A stretch of 64,000 nucleotides of DNA from an uncultured Prevotellaceae bacterium (GTDB lineage: Bacteria; Bacteroidota; Bacteroidia; Bacteroidales; Bacteroidaceae), in NCBI GenBank assembly GCA_946415705.1, contig CAMKTN010000002.1:48685-112684 (forward strand), written 5' to 3'. A program made the translations under genes and the position numbers. Shown piece after piece: positions 8,156-15,333 of this stretch. Under the pieces are notes generated by a model. It saw only the letters and a program-made list of their open reading frames with translations, did not search any database and was not told the DNA's origin. Position 1 is the first letter of the stretch. The number at the start of each line of letters is the position of its first letter.

Positions 8156-9251
8156 GGCCACACACCACGATGCTGTGCCCCTGTCCGAGGCCGTCGAAGA
8201 TGCGTTCCACCTGCAGACCCGCCTGCTCGATGTAGTAGGTCATGTCCTCGGTGTTGTACATCTTGGAGTTGCCGTTGGCGATGGCCGTGAAGTAGAGGCT
8301 CGTCATGGTGAGGCAGAAGGCGGCGGGCTCGAAGCGCTGACGGTCCCACAGCGTCTCCATGATGAAGACGCGCGTGTCCTTTGTCATGGCGTTCTGGGCG
8401 CGTGTGAGGATGCTCACGATCTCCTCGCCACTGAAGCAGTCCAGGAACTGGCTCATCCAGATGGCGTCCAGACCGCCCTCACGCTGCGGGAAGAGCGCGT
8501 CCTTGTCAAGCAGGTTGATGCCGTAGCCCTTGATGCGGTCGGCACCCGTCTTGCCTGCGGTGTTTGCTTGCATCATACGTATCTGCTGCGGCAGGTCCAG
8601 GATGGTGACCTCCACGTCGGGGTCGTGGCCCACGCATTGCAGGGCCCATTTGCCGGTGTTGCCGCCGACATCGTAGAGCGAGCGGGTATGGTACTCCCCG
8701 AAGACGATGTCCAGTGCCTCGGGGAACGATGTGTCACTGTAGAAATGGTCGAAGCCGAACCAGCTCTGCTGCACCTGTGCGGGTAGCTCGCTGAGGGCTT
8801 CATAGACCGTGGGCCACGAGCCGAAATGCTCCAGCCCGGCGGGTCGCCCTTCTTTGAGGGCTTCCTCCAAATGAAACCAGCCCTCGTAGTTCACATCGTG
8901 GTTGAAGTCGATGTTCACTCGAGTGGCTGGGTCATTCAGCAGGAACCATCCTGTCTTGGAAAGCGTGAAGCGGTCGGTGGCGGTGTCCACGAGGATCGTG
9001 CCGATGCACAGGGCGGCTTCCGTCAGACATTTCACGGCGTAGTCCGAGAGGCCCGTGCGCTCGCAGATTTCTGCGCGCGTCAACCCCTCGTCGGCATCGC
9101 GCAGCATGTCCAAAATACCGAACTTAATCATCAGGCGTGAGGCCTGGAACACCACGGGGCCCCAGGCGATGAACTCCGCCAGTCGCTGTGCCTCGCGGGC
9201 CGACAGATGCTCTTTCGTGTATGCCTTCTCCAAGGCAGGAAACAGTTTCAT
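8145..9251 (-). CDS. SAM-dependent O-methyltransferase-type enzyme
   Basis: A 368-residue class I methyltransferase. An N-terminal helical winged-helix dimerisation region (about 20-110, including LTRAEICERTGLSDYAVKCL) precedes the SAM-binding motif LYDVGGNTGKW at about 192-202 and a second acidic motif ILDLPQQ. This is the domain order of plant-type/polyketide O-methyltransferases. In aryl polyene pathways a methyltransferase decorates the aryl head group, so that is the likely role. Whether it is O- or C-methylation cannot be decided from sequence. Confidence 0.8.
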   Translation of the reverse strand: MKLFPALEKAYTKEHLSAREAQRLAEFIAWGPVVFQASRLMIKFGILDMLRDADEGLTRAEICERTGLSDYAVKCLTEAALCIGTILVDTATDRFTLSKTGWFLLNDPATRVNIDFNHDVNYEGWFHLEEALKEGRPAGLEHFGSWPTVYEALSELPAQVQQSWFGFDHFYSDTSFPEALDIVFGEYHTRSLYDVGGNTGKWALQCVGHDPDVEVTILDLPQQIRMMQANTAGKTGADRIKGYGINLLDKDALFPQREGGLDAIWMSQFLDCFSGEEIVSILTRAQNAMTKDTRVFIMETLWDRQRFEPAAFCLTMTSLYFTAIANGNSKMYNTEDMTYYIEQAGLQVERIFDGLGQGHSIVVCGLTP

Positions 9252-9257
9252 TAGGAC

Positions 9258-9332
9258 TTTACAATTTACTAATTTTCAATTTACTAATTTTCAATTTTCA
9301 ATTCTCAATTTTCAATTCTCAATTTTCAATTG
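9258..9332. repeat. AATTTACT/AATTTTC/AATTCTC junction repeats
   Basis: About nine AT-rich 7-8-bp units fill almost the whole gap between two genes of the operon. They have no recognisable promoter or terminator. Confidence 0.75.
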
Positions 9333-9335
9333 TCC

Positions 9336-9857
9336 TTATTTCAGTTTCGCAATGCGTTTGCCGAGCTCGCCGAAGGTGTCGTTGAAGGCGCGGTCGGTGG
9401 TAGGAGCGGAACCGCCATCTACCTCGTCGATGTCCACCACGAGGAGCGGGTCATTGCTGCCGATGGCTGTCACCGTCAGCGTGCCCCAGGCGCGGATGCA
9501 GGGACCGGGAATAAAGCCCATCACATTCACGAACTCGTCGATCTTCGTGATCTTGATGCTCATCTTGTACTTGGCCTGAGAAGCGTCCTTCACGAACGTG
9601 ATCTTGTTGTTCTTATCGCTGAACTCCTCGATGAAACCGTCATAGGAGATTTGGGTTTTCTCTGGGATGTCGCGATACTTGTCGGTGAGGGGCATCTTGC
9701 CGTCGAAGCTGGCACCGGCATAGCTGATCTCCAGCACCATGCCGCCCTCGGCATTCTTGAAGAACTTCTTGTCGCCACCAATCACCTTGATGGGGTTGCT
9801 TGCGAATACTGCCACGGCTGCTACAGCCATGATAGCGGTCATAATTGTACGTTTCAT
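9336..9857 (-). CDS. Secreted protein of unknown function
   Basis: A 173-residue protein with a signal peptide (MKRTIMTAIMAVAAVAVFA, cleavage near ASN). The mature domain is lysine- and aspartate-rich with alternating hydrophobic residues (YKMSIKITKIDEFVNVMGFIPGPCIRAWGTLTVTA), suggesting a beta-rich periplasmic or surface protein. No family recognised. It lies within the aryl-polyene operon but has no counterpart in the clusters I know, so it could be an insertion or a lineage-specific accessory. Confidence 0.6.
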   Translation of the reverse strand: MKRTIMTAIMAVAAVAVFASNPIKVIGGDKKFFKNAEGGMVLEISYAGASFDGKMPLTDKYRDIPEKTQISYDGFIEEFSDKNNKITFVKDASQAKYKMSIKITKIDEFVNVMGFIPGPCIRAWGTLTVTAIGSNDPLLVVDIDEVDGGSAPTTDRAFNDTFGELGKRIAKLK

Positions 9858-9918
9858 AGTCGTGTTGTTTGTAAAAGGTTGGTAAATAAAGCAGGTTGAT
9901 GTGCTCAGACAGAGAGGT

Positions 9919-10800
9919 TTACCGCTGGTTCATGTTCAGGGCCTTGCGGCGATAGAAAGCCTCCACAGCCTCCTCATCGATGCCGTAGTCGGTGCAGTTG
10001 TCCTCGGTGATGTAGCTCGGGAGATTGGTGAACTGCTCCTGGCAGTAGCCGCGATAGCTGAGGTTGCGGCCGCAGGAGCGGAAGCACTCCTTGCCCATCT
10101 TGATGACCGTCGAGGGGACGTAGATGACGGGGCTCGTCTCTCTGAAGCCTGTCCCAGCGAAGGCCTTGGGACCCAGTTCCTCCAAACCGTCGGGCAAGTC
10201 GATGCGCTCGAGGTTGGCGAAGGTGAAGGCAGACTCGCCAATCTTCTTCAGCGTACGCGGGAAGCGGACGAGACGCACTGTGTTTTCGCGGAGGAAGGCC
10301 TCCTCACCGACTTCCGTGACGGTGTAGGTCTTGTCGCCCATCTTTACGTAGTCGGGTATCACATACTCGCGTGCATGGTAGGTGCCTTTGATGACACTTA
10401 CCCTGCGGTCGGCTTCCGAAATAACTTGGTAGTTCAGTTCATTGCCGTCGGGCGTGATGGCCGAAAAACAGTGGTTCGAATTTCTCCTCACCTCGATGTC
10501 GCGGGAGTACTGTGCCGTGACGGGCTGGTACTCAGGAACAGCGGGCGTGGCGGGGGCTGTGGCGGTGGCCGGAGCCTGCGTGATAGTGGTCACTTCGCCT
10601 TTCTTCACGGAGAACACGTCGCTCTTGTTGATCTTGAGCGTCGTAGCGCCCTCTGCGGGGCTCATCGTGTAGAAGTAAGAGGTTTCGCTCTCCTCCAGGT
10701 TGTACACATTCAGGATGCTCCCATCCTTCAGGACAATCACATCCTGTGCCATTGCTACAGAAGCAACGAGGAGCAGCAGTAAGGTCATTAAGTGTTTCAT
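9919..10800 (-). CDS. Secreted BspA-type leucine-rich repeat protein
   Basis: A 293-residue protein with signal peptide (cleavage after SVAMA). Residues 20-75 hold a small domain that begins DVIVLKDGSILNVYNLE. An Ala/Pro/Thr-rich linker (75-92) follows, then LRR_5-type repeats (EVGEEAFLRENTVRLVRFP, KKIGESAFTFANLERIDLP, ELGPKAFAGTG), the class found in BspA-like Bacteroidales surface proteins. It is unusual inside a lipid/polyene operon. Surface adhesion or a structural role is possible. Spacing to neighbours (61 and 94 bp) is larger than elsewhere in the operon. Confidence 0.7.
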   Translation of the reverse strand: MKHLMTLLLLLVASVAMAQDVIVLKDGSILNVYNLEESETSYFYTMSPAEGATTLKINKSDVFSVKKGEVTTITQAPATATAPATPAVPEYQPVTAQYSRDIEVRRNSNHCFSAITPDGNELNYQVISEADRRVSVIKGTYHAREYVIPDYVKMGDKTYTVTEVGEEAFLRENTVRLVRFPRTLKKIGESAFTFANLERIDLPDGLEELGPKAFAGTGFRETSPVIYVPSTVIKMGKECFRSCGRNLSYRGYCQEQFTNLPSYITEDNCTDYGIDEEAVEAFYRRKALNMNQR

Positions 10801-10826
10801 TGTTAATAGAGTATTTGTGGGTTTGT

Positions 10827-10903
10827 AATCTTTAATCCTTAATCCTTAATCCTTAATCCCTAATCCTTAATCCTTAATCCCTAATCCTTAATCCCTAATC
10901 CTT
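10827..10903. repeat. AATCCTT/AATCCCT tandem repeat
   Basis: Eleven or so 7-bp units (TAATCCTTAATCCCTAATCC) fill the gap between the LRR gene and the ketosynthase gene. They provide the last codons and the stop of the ketosynthase on the minus strand (…KD, then TAG). Confidence 0.85.
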
Positions 10904-12166
10904 CATCCTTCTCAAGATCAGCGCGCTGTTCGTGCCGCCGAAGCCGAAGCTGTTGCTCAGGACGACGTCGAGGTCGATGTCCTCCACGGTCTTGGCCGTC
11001 AGGTTCAGGTGCTCGGCGCATTCGTCGGGGTTCTCCAGATTGATGTTCGGTGCCACGAAGCGGTTCTGCATCATGATGATGCTATACACCAGCTCGCTGG
11101 CACCCGCCATCCAGCACTCGTGGCCCGTCATGCTCTTCGTAGAGCTGATGAGCGCGTGCTTGCCGCGGAAGAGGCGGTCGAGGGCCATGGCCTCGTACAT
11201 GTCGCCTTGCTTCGTCGAGGTGGCGTGGGCGTTGATATAGTCGATGTCGTCGGCCGTCACACCTGCATCAGCCATCGCGCGCTGCATGGCCACCACGCTG
11301 CCCTCGTCGCTGGGCTCCGAGATGCCGCCGCCGTTGCTGCTGAAGCCGTAGCCCACGACCTCCGCCAGGATGTGCGCACCGCGTGCCACGGCGTGGTCGT
11401 AGTCCTCCAGCACCAGTGCTGCCGCACCGCCGCTGGGGATGAGGCCATCGCGGTCGCGGTCAAAGGGGCGGCTGGCCTTCGCGGGCTCGTCCATGCGCAC
11501 CGAGAACGCTGCCAGTGCGTCGAACGAAGCCATCGAGTAGTAGTTTGTCTCCTGTGCGCCGCCCGCCAGTACCATGTCCTGCAGGCCTTGCTTGATGAGC
11601 ATGTAGCCCAATCCTATGCTGTGGCTGCCGCTGGCGCAGGCCGCGCTGATGGTGAAGTTCACGCCGCGCAGGTGGAAAATCGTCGAGAGGTTCATGTTCA
11701 CCGTCGAGTTCATCGACTGGAAGATAATGCCGTAGCCCAGCATCGCCGAGTCGTGCTTCTCCTCCATAATCTTCGAGGCTTCGATGACGGGCTTCGCCGA
11801 CGAGTCGTTGCCGAAGATGCAGCCCACCTCGTTCTCGCGCAGGTACTGATCGTCGATGCCCGCGCTGGCAAACGCCTGGCGGCTCGCCATGTAAGCATAC
11901 TGCGCCTCCTCCGACATGCCCGCGCGCGTATGGCGGTCCAGCATCTGCTTCGTAATCACCGGCGTCTCCACGATGCCCGTGAGTCCCGAACGATAGCCGT
12001 ATTCCACGCGCTCCGGCTGCACGCCGATGCCCGACTTACCCTCGCGCAACGACTGTGCCACCGTCTCCACATCCGTTCCCAGGCACGACCAGATGCCCAT
12101 GCCCGTTATCACCACGCGGCGGCCACCGGCCACCTTCCCCTCTATGTTGTTGTATCTATTGCTCAT
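10895..12166 (-). CDS. Beta-ketoacyl-ACP synthase II-like condensing enzyme
   Basis: A 423-residue FabF-type enzyme with Cys177 (SAACASGS), His314 (INAHATSTK) and His349 (MTGHECWMAGASE). The HAT in place of HGT in the first His motif and the ECWMAG after the second His are characteristic of a FabF subgroup found in aryl-polyene clusters. ATG at 12166 was chosen; six further codons upstream (MKLEQF) fall in a TTTCAAG repeat and look accidental. It follows the ketoreductase gene after a repeat-filled 76-bp gap. Confidence 0.88.
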   Translation of the reverse strand: MSNRYNNIEGKVAGGRRVVITGMGIWSCLGTDVETVAQSLREGKSGIGVQPERVEYGYRSGLTGIVETPVITKQMLDRHTRAGMSEEAQYAYMASRQAFASAGIDDQYLRENEVGCIFGNDSSAKPVIEASKIMEEKHDSAMLGYGIIFQSMNSTVNMNLSTIFHLRGVNFTISAACASGSHSIGLGYMLIKQGLQDMVLAGGAQETNYYSMASFDALAAFSVRMDEPAKASRPFDRDRDGLIPSGGAAALVLEDYDHAVARGAHILAEVVGYGFSSNGGGISEPSDEGSVVAMQRAMADAGVTADDIDYINAHATSTKQGDMYEAMALDRLFRGKHALISSTKSMTGHECWMAGASELVYSIIMMQNRFVAPNINLENPDECAEHLNLTAKTVEDIDLDVVLSNSFGFGGTNSALILRRMKD

Positions 12167-12171
12167 GAATT

Positions 12172-12239
12172 GTTCAAGTTTCAAGTTTCAGGTTTCAAGT
12201 TTCACTCCCCTCCCTAACAGGGGAGGGGTTGGGGGAGGG
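12172..12239. repeat. Two junction repeats: CAAGTTT heptamers and a CCCCTCCC/GGGAGGGG hairpin
   Basis: Four CAAGTTTCAAGTTTCAGG units are followed directly by ACTCCCCTCCCTAACAGG and GGAGGGGTTGGGGG, an imperfect palindrome of the GC-rich family seen in proC and argF'. Here it lies between genes. Confidence 0.75.
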
Positions 12240-12242
12240 GCC

Positions 12243-12974
12243 TTACGTATAAAGCCCTCCATTAATACTAATCACCTCGCCCGTGATGTAGCTTGCCTCG
12301 TCCGACGCTAAGAAGGCCACGGCCGCAGCCACCTCCTCAGGACGCCCGAAGCGCTGCATCGGCACCAGCTTCTTCAGCTCCTCCACGGGCAGCTCCTTCG
12401 TCATGTCTGTCTCGATGAAGCCCGGAGCCACGGCATTCACCGTCACACTCCGTGCTGCCACCTCCTGTGCCAGCGCCTTCGTGGCACCGATCAGCGCAGC
12501 CTTCGCGGCGCTGTAGTTCGTCTGCCCCGGCATACCCTTGAGGCCGCTCAGCGACGTCACATTCACGATGCGCCCACCGCGACGGCGAGGCATCATGTGC
12601 TTCAGCACGCGGCGCGTGAGGTAGAAGAAACCGTTCAGCGACGTGTCCACCACCTGGTGCCACTCCTCGTCGGACATCATGAACATCACATTGTCCCTGC
12701 GGATGCCCGCATTGTTCACCAGCACGCTGATGTAATCCTCCGGGTGGCGCGCCTCCCATGCGTCGAGGGCCGCCTCCACCTGTTCCTGCTTGGCCACGTC
12801 GAATGGCAGCAGTTCCGCCTGTCCGCCAGCAGCCTCTATCAACCCCTTCACTTCCTCCGCAGCTGCCGTGTTCGACTGGTAGTTGATGATCACGGGCAGC
12901 CCCGTCTCCGCCAGCTTTAGGCAGATGGCCCGTCCGATGCCGCGCGAGCCTCCTGTAACTAAGATGTATTTCAT
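12243..12974 (-). CDS. 3-oxoacyl-ACP reductase, FabG-type SDR
   Basis: A 243-residue classical short-chain dehydrogenase. The NADP-binding motif TGGSRGIG is at 7-14, NNAG at 87-90, and the catalytic Ser141-Tyr154-Lys158 set is in the segment TSLSGLKG…NYSAAK. It should reduce the 3-oxoacyl-ACP made by the ketosynthases. It is the first gene of the minus-strand operon, directly behind a TAnnTTTG promoter element. Confidence 0.9.
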   Translation of the reverse strand: MKYILVTGGSRGIGRAICLKLAETGLPVIINYQSNTAAAEEVKGLIEAAGGQAELLPFDVAKQEQVEAALDAWEARHPEDYISVLVNNAGIRRDNVMFMMSDEEWHQVVDTSLNGFFYLTRRVLKHMMPRRRGGRIVNVTSLSGLKGMPGQTNYSAAKAALIGATKALAQEVAARSVTVNAVAPGFIETDMTKELPVEELKKLVPMQRFGRPEEVAAAVAFLASDEASYITGEVISINGGLYT

Positions 12975-13005
12975 TTATATTGTACGTGTACGCGTTATGA
13001 GGCCG

Positions 13006-13038
13006 CAAAGGTACGCATAAAAAACCGAACCACCGCAA
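13006..13038 (-). promoter_or_regulatory. Bacteroidetes-type promoter of the aryl-polyene operon
   Basis: On the minus strand TACCTTTG (13006-13013) is an exact TAnnTTTG -7 element, with TTG at 13036-13038 as a weak -33 element (22-bp spacer). Transcription would start about 20-25 bp before the ketoreductase ATG. No other good promoter was seen between 12974 and the left edge. Confidence 0.55.
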
Positions 13039-13125
13039 GAAACCCCAAATAATTTCGCATCAAGCCTATTTTTCCTTCCTCACATCATGTAAAACCGACA
13101 CTCTTCCCTTCCGCAATGTCCGCCC

Positions 13126-13165
13126 ACAAGCCACTGCCCCGAATCAGGACAGTGGCTTGTTTTTA
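13126..13165 (+). terminator. Perfect 11-bp hairpin followed by T5
   Basis: ACAAGCCACTG (13126-13136) and CAGTGGCTTGT (13150-13160) form a perfect stem with a 13-nt loop, followed by TTTTT on the plus strand. It has terminator form for plus-strand transcripts, yet no plus-strand gene precedes it. It may stop antisense transcription or mark a lost gene. Confidence 0.45.
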
Positions 13166-13205
13166 GTGCCTCAACTTGAAAAAGAAGAGATTTTTGTGCC
13201 CCTTC

Positions 13206-13286
13206 AATTTGGCAATCAGCGACTGCCAAATTACAAACGACCGAAAATCAAGCAGATGGAATTTTGCAGACAGCGTCTGCAAAATT
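13206..13286. repeat. Twin 27-bp hairpin elements with AGC loops
   Basis: Copy 1 (13206-13232) has arms AATTTGGCA/TGCCAAATT. Copy 2 (13260-13286) has perfect 12-bp arms AATTTTGCAGAC/GTCTGCAAAATT. Both are 27 bp, both have AGC at the centre, and they are separated by exactly 27 bp. Arm substitutions are compensated in copy 1 versus 2 (GG/CC for TG/CA), as expected if the hairpin structure is maintained. Confidence 0.75.
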
Positions 13287-13568
13287 GGAAGAATGGTGCA
13301 CTAAACAGAAGCTTTAATCCCGCCGTGAATTTCTCGCGGAGCTTATAGTTAGGGCCGTGAAAAGATGTTCCGAAAGTTGGGAAAGGAGTTTGACTGTGAA
13401 GACAGCTATTTTATTCGCGTGAAGGTTATATAGTACTTATACATGGGAGGGGTTTCCCATGCAAAATCCAGAAAATCCGGATTAATTGAAGCTACGGTAA
13501 ATTGATTATACGTACACTTAACTATCTGTCTTCGAGAGTTTCCCATAAAAGTTTTTGGGGAGAAAAAG

Positions 13569-13628
13569 CCTCATTCCCTCAAACTTGTTGGATATCAGGC
13601 CGTAGGGGCTGAGGGAAAGCTGAGGGAA
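13569..13628. repeat. Left terminal inverted repeat of the VirE-like element
   Basis: It begins CCTCATTCCCTCAAACTTG and contains TGAGGGAAAGCTGAGGGAA at 13610-13628, with a further TGAGGGAA overlapping 13626 onward. The spacer between the two blocks is 18 bp, identical in length to that of the right end. Confidence 0.75.
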
Positions 13629-13660
13629 TGAGGGAAATGGGGTGAGAAAAGGATCAGCGG

Positions 13661-14845
13661 TTACTTAGAAACCTCTGTGGAAGCGTTCTGGGGGCAGACA
13701 CGGTAGCGCTCGCCGTAGGCCGTATGGCGGTGTTCAAGGCCGGGGATGCAAGAGAGGATGCGCCCCATCTTTGCCACCGTAGGAGCCTGGAACGAGGAAT
13801 GGGCATTCTTCTTAATGTGCTCAATGATAGCGGCGGCAGAGAGCCACTGCCCCTCGTCCTTGCTCGTGGGCACCGTGAAGTGCTCCAGGAAGTAGGCTTC
13901 GGCATCCGTGGGAATCTGGAAGCGTTCGTTGTGCTCCATCACGCGCTTCGTCTCGGCATCGGTGAACCAGTAGCGGGTACCGCGGCTGAGCTCTGCGACG
14001 GCCTGGGCATAGAGCTGTTCGTAGTCGATGCGTCGAGGGATGCGGATGGGCCCCGTGAGCTGCACGCCCACAAAGCGACGCGAGCCGGAGATATCTGCCA
14101 GCACCTGCGTCATATTGGTAGTGGCGATGAACGATGCCAGGCGGGGTGCTTCCTCAAGATGGCGCGCATAAGGACGCAGGACCATCACGGTAGGTAGCTG
14201 TACGAGGTTCTTCAACATTCCCGCCTGCTTATGTGCCGAGATGCGGTTGAACTCATCAAGGTTGATGAGGAGCAGCTGACTCATGGCCAGATGCACCTTG
14301 CGCTCATCTGCCAGCGACAGGTTGTCGCTGTAGCCCCACTTGCGCAGTTCGGGAGGCAGCAACAAGCGACAGAACGTGCTCTTACGCATTCCCTGGGGCG
14401 AGATGAGCAGGGGCACGATGGCGTTGCCGTACTGCTTGTCACCACCCTGCCACTGCGCCACCATCGCCAGGAACCAGCGGTGAAACCAAGCCGTCCACTG
14501 ACGGGGAGTGTCGGTGGGCACACAGCGGGCGAGGGCACGGATGCGGTCGCGACCGTCCCAGCGTCCCTCGAGCTGGTGCAGGTAGTCCTGCACGGGGTTG
14601 TAGTCGGGCACATCGTGGGAAAAAACGTAGCGGCGTACATCGCGGTCCCAAACGGGCAGGCCGCTGCTGATGAGGTAGTTGGTAATGGTGTTCAGCGCGC
14701 GTTCCGTCACGGGCGTCCAATCGGCGGGTTCGGCATAGGGAGACATATACTCCGTGTAGCCCATCACCGTGTTGTAGCGGAACTGGAACGTATCGCTCAG
14801 TTCTGCATGAATCATCTCGTAGAGATTGATGTCTTGTGTCTTCAT
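13661..14845 (-). CDS. VirE-like P-loop ATPase with DUF3874-like C-terminus
   Basis: A 394-residue protein of the virulence-associated E / D5-like superfamily. Walker A is SPQGMRKST (149-157, Lys155), Walker B LLINLDEF (192-199), followed by ATTN (241-244) and the DISGSRRF block (251-258) that is typical of these phage and plasmid helicase/primase-associated ATPases. The Walker A has Arg where Gly is usual (GMRKS instead of GxGKS). The C-terminal part (about 290-394) fits the DUF3874 region. The N-terminal VirE_N domain of longer homologues is absent. It is the only long gene within the inverted-repeat element, so it may act on the terminal TGAGGGAA repeats. DNA replication or helicase activity is inferred. 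Confidence 0.75.
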   Translation of the reverse strand: MKTQDINLYEMIHAELSDTFQFRYNTVMGYTEYMSPYAEPADWTPVTERALNTITNYLISSGLPVWDRDVRRYVFSHDVPDYNPVQDYLHQLEGRWDGRDRIRALARCVPTDTPRQWTAWFHRWFLAMVAQWQGGDKQYGNAIVPLLISPQGMRKSTFCRLLLPPELRKWGYSDNLSLADERKVHLAMSQLLLINLDEFNRISAHKQAGMLKNLVQLPTVMVLRPYARHLEEAPRLASFIATTNMTQVLADISGSRRFVGVQLTGPIRIPRRIDYEQLYAQAVAELSRGTRYWFTDAETKRVMEHNERFQIPTDAEAYFLEHFTVPTSKDEGQWLSAAAIIEHIKKNAHSSFQAPTVAKMGRILSCIPGLEHRHTAYGERYRVCPQNASTEVSK

Positions 14846-14924
14846 AATAAATTAGAATTAAGATTAAGATAAAATAGAAATTAGATAAGGTCGTGATGGT
14901 AATAAGGTATAGTGCTTATGACGT

Positions 14925-14980
14925 GTCCCATTAGTGGGACTCGCCGTAAGAGCTAGCTCTTCACGCTCGAGGAGCTAGCT
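14925..14980. repeat. Palindromes upstream of the VirE-like gene
   Basis: GTCCCATTAGTGGGAC (14925-14940), AAGAGCTAGCTCTT (14948-14961) and GGAGCTAGCT (14971-14980) lie in a row in the leader of the VirE-like gene. The first resembles the GTCCCATATATGGGAC units in proA. Apart from these, the truncated ORF, the promoter and the right terminal repeat, the 14846-15333 interval holds nothing I can name. Confidence 0.6.
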
Positions 14981-14989
14981 GCGTAGGCG

Positions 14990-15064
14990 TTATGACCGAG
15001 GGCAGTCGGCCTGCATACACACCGTCCAGTTGACGGGCATTTTAGAGGAAAGTTCGTTTTCCAT
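14990..15064 (-). pseudogene. 24-codon ORF resembling the start of a DUF6078-type protein
   Basis: The frame starts MENELSSKMPVNWTVCMQAD and continues CPRS before a TAA. The C-x4-CPRS pattern near the N-terminus recalls small Bacteroidales proteins of the DUF6078 kind, which run to well over 100 residues. Here translation stops after 24 residues; an overlapping frame stays open a little longer (HNAYAAS…). It lies directly behind a good promoter and upstream of the VirE-like gene. It is either a truncated gene or a short leader peptide. Confidence 0.4.
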
Positions 15065-15132
15065 AGTAAATAAAACAGATTAAAGGTTAATACTATATGG
15101 GCATCTTCGATGACCCTTTGTGTTTTCAGCGG

Positions 15133-15164
15133 CAAAGGTAATAAAAAATTTTCATTCCACCAAA
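15133..15164 (-). promoter_or_regulatory. Strong Bacteroidetes promoter for the VirE-like element
   Basis: On the minus strand TTTG (15161-15164), a 20-bp spacer and TACCTTTG (15133-15140) match the -33/-7 consensus fully. Transcription would run leftwards through the short ORF into the VirE-like gene. Confidence 0.7.
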
Positions 15165-15248
15165 TATTTGCCATCATAACGCATTTTTTTAATCCTGCAC
15201 CCCTTCATTTCGTTGCCTTTTGTCACTTTTCCCTCACTCTCTCTGCCT

Positions 15249-15308
15249 TTCCCTCAGCCTTCCCTCATCCCTTGTTGGCTGAAAACCAACAAGTTTGAGG
15301 GAATGAGG
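15249..15308. repeat. Right terminal inverted repeat of the VirE-like element
   Basis: Read on the minus strand from 15308 it begins with the same 23 bp as the left end, then an 18-bp spacer and TGAGGGAAGGCTGAGGGAA. Its spacer also forms a local hairpin with the terminus (CTTGTTGG 15271-15278 with CCAACAAG 15286-15293), absent on the left. It ends 26 bp from the aldo/keto reductase stop codon. Confidence 0.75.
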
Positions 15309-15333
15309 GATTAGAACTATAAAAACAGTTTTA

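Larger units (their letters stand above)
13014..13660. other. Gene-poor interval with hairpins
   Basis: I see no convincing gene in this stretch of about 650 bp. It holds a hairpin at 13126-13160, two related 27-bp hairpins at 13206-13286, an inverted repeat CATGGGA…TCCCATG near 13442-13461, and the left terminal repeat of the VirE-like element (13569-13628). A 63-codon plus-strand frame covering the twin hairpins is probably not a gene. Confidence 0.6.
13569..15308. mobile_element. VirE-like ATPase element bounded by about 60-bp terminal inverted repeats
   Basis: The left end (13569-13628) and the inverted right end (15249-15308) share one architecture: an identical 23-bp terminus, an 18-bp divergent spacer, then TGAGGGAA-3 bp-TGAGGGAA. 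By hand alignment 51 of 60 positions match. Between them lie a VirE-like P-loop ATPase gene, a short CxxxxCP-type reading frame and a strong promoter. No transposase or integrase is visible and no target-site duplication is evident at the borders. It could be a mobile element, a satellite-like replicating unit, or an integrated remnant. The repeated TGAGGGAA units could be iterons recognised by the ATPase. Confidence 0.55.

Noticed and set aside
10460..10490. tRNA-like GGTTCGAATT motif
   Set aside because: Isolated inside the LRR gene, with no acceptor or anticodon arms. No tRNA or rRNA gene was found in the window.
9901..10782. Plus-strand frame of 293 codons, the same length as the LRR gene
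   Set aside because: The minus-strand frame has a signal peptide and leucine-rich repeats, while the plus-strand translation has neither.
12166..12184. Upstream start of the FabF-type ketosynthase (MKLEQF)
   Set aside because: The six codons fall in the CAAGTTT junction repeat and are not part of the family N-terminus.
11009..12217. Plus-strand frame of 402 codons
   Set aside because: Antisense to the FabF-type ketosynthase; His/Ala/Arg-rich translation typical of GC-rich shadows.
13157..13348. 63-codon plus-strand frame
   Set aside because: Most of it is the twin hairpin DNA; no ribosome site or promoter. Treated as repeat sequence.
13540..13600. Target-site duplication flanking the VirE-like element
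   Set aside because: The bases outside the two terminal repeats (…GAAAAAG on the left, GATTAGA… on the right) do not match.
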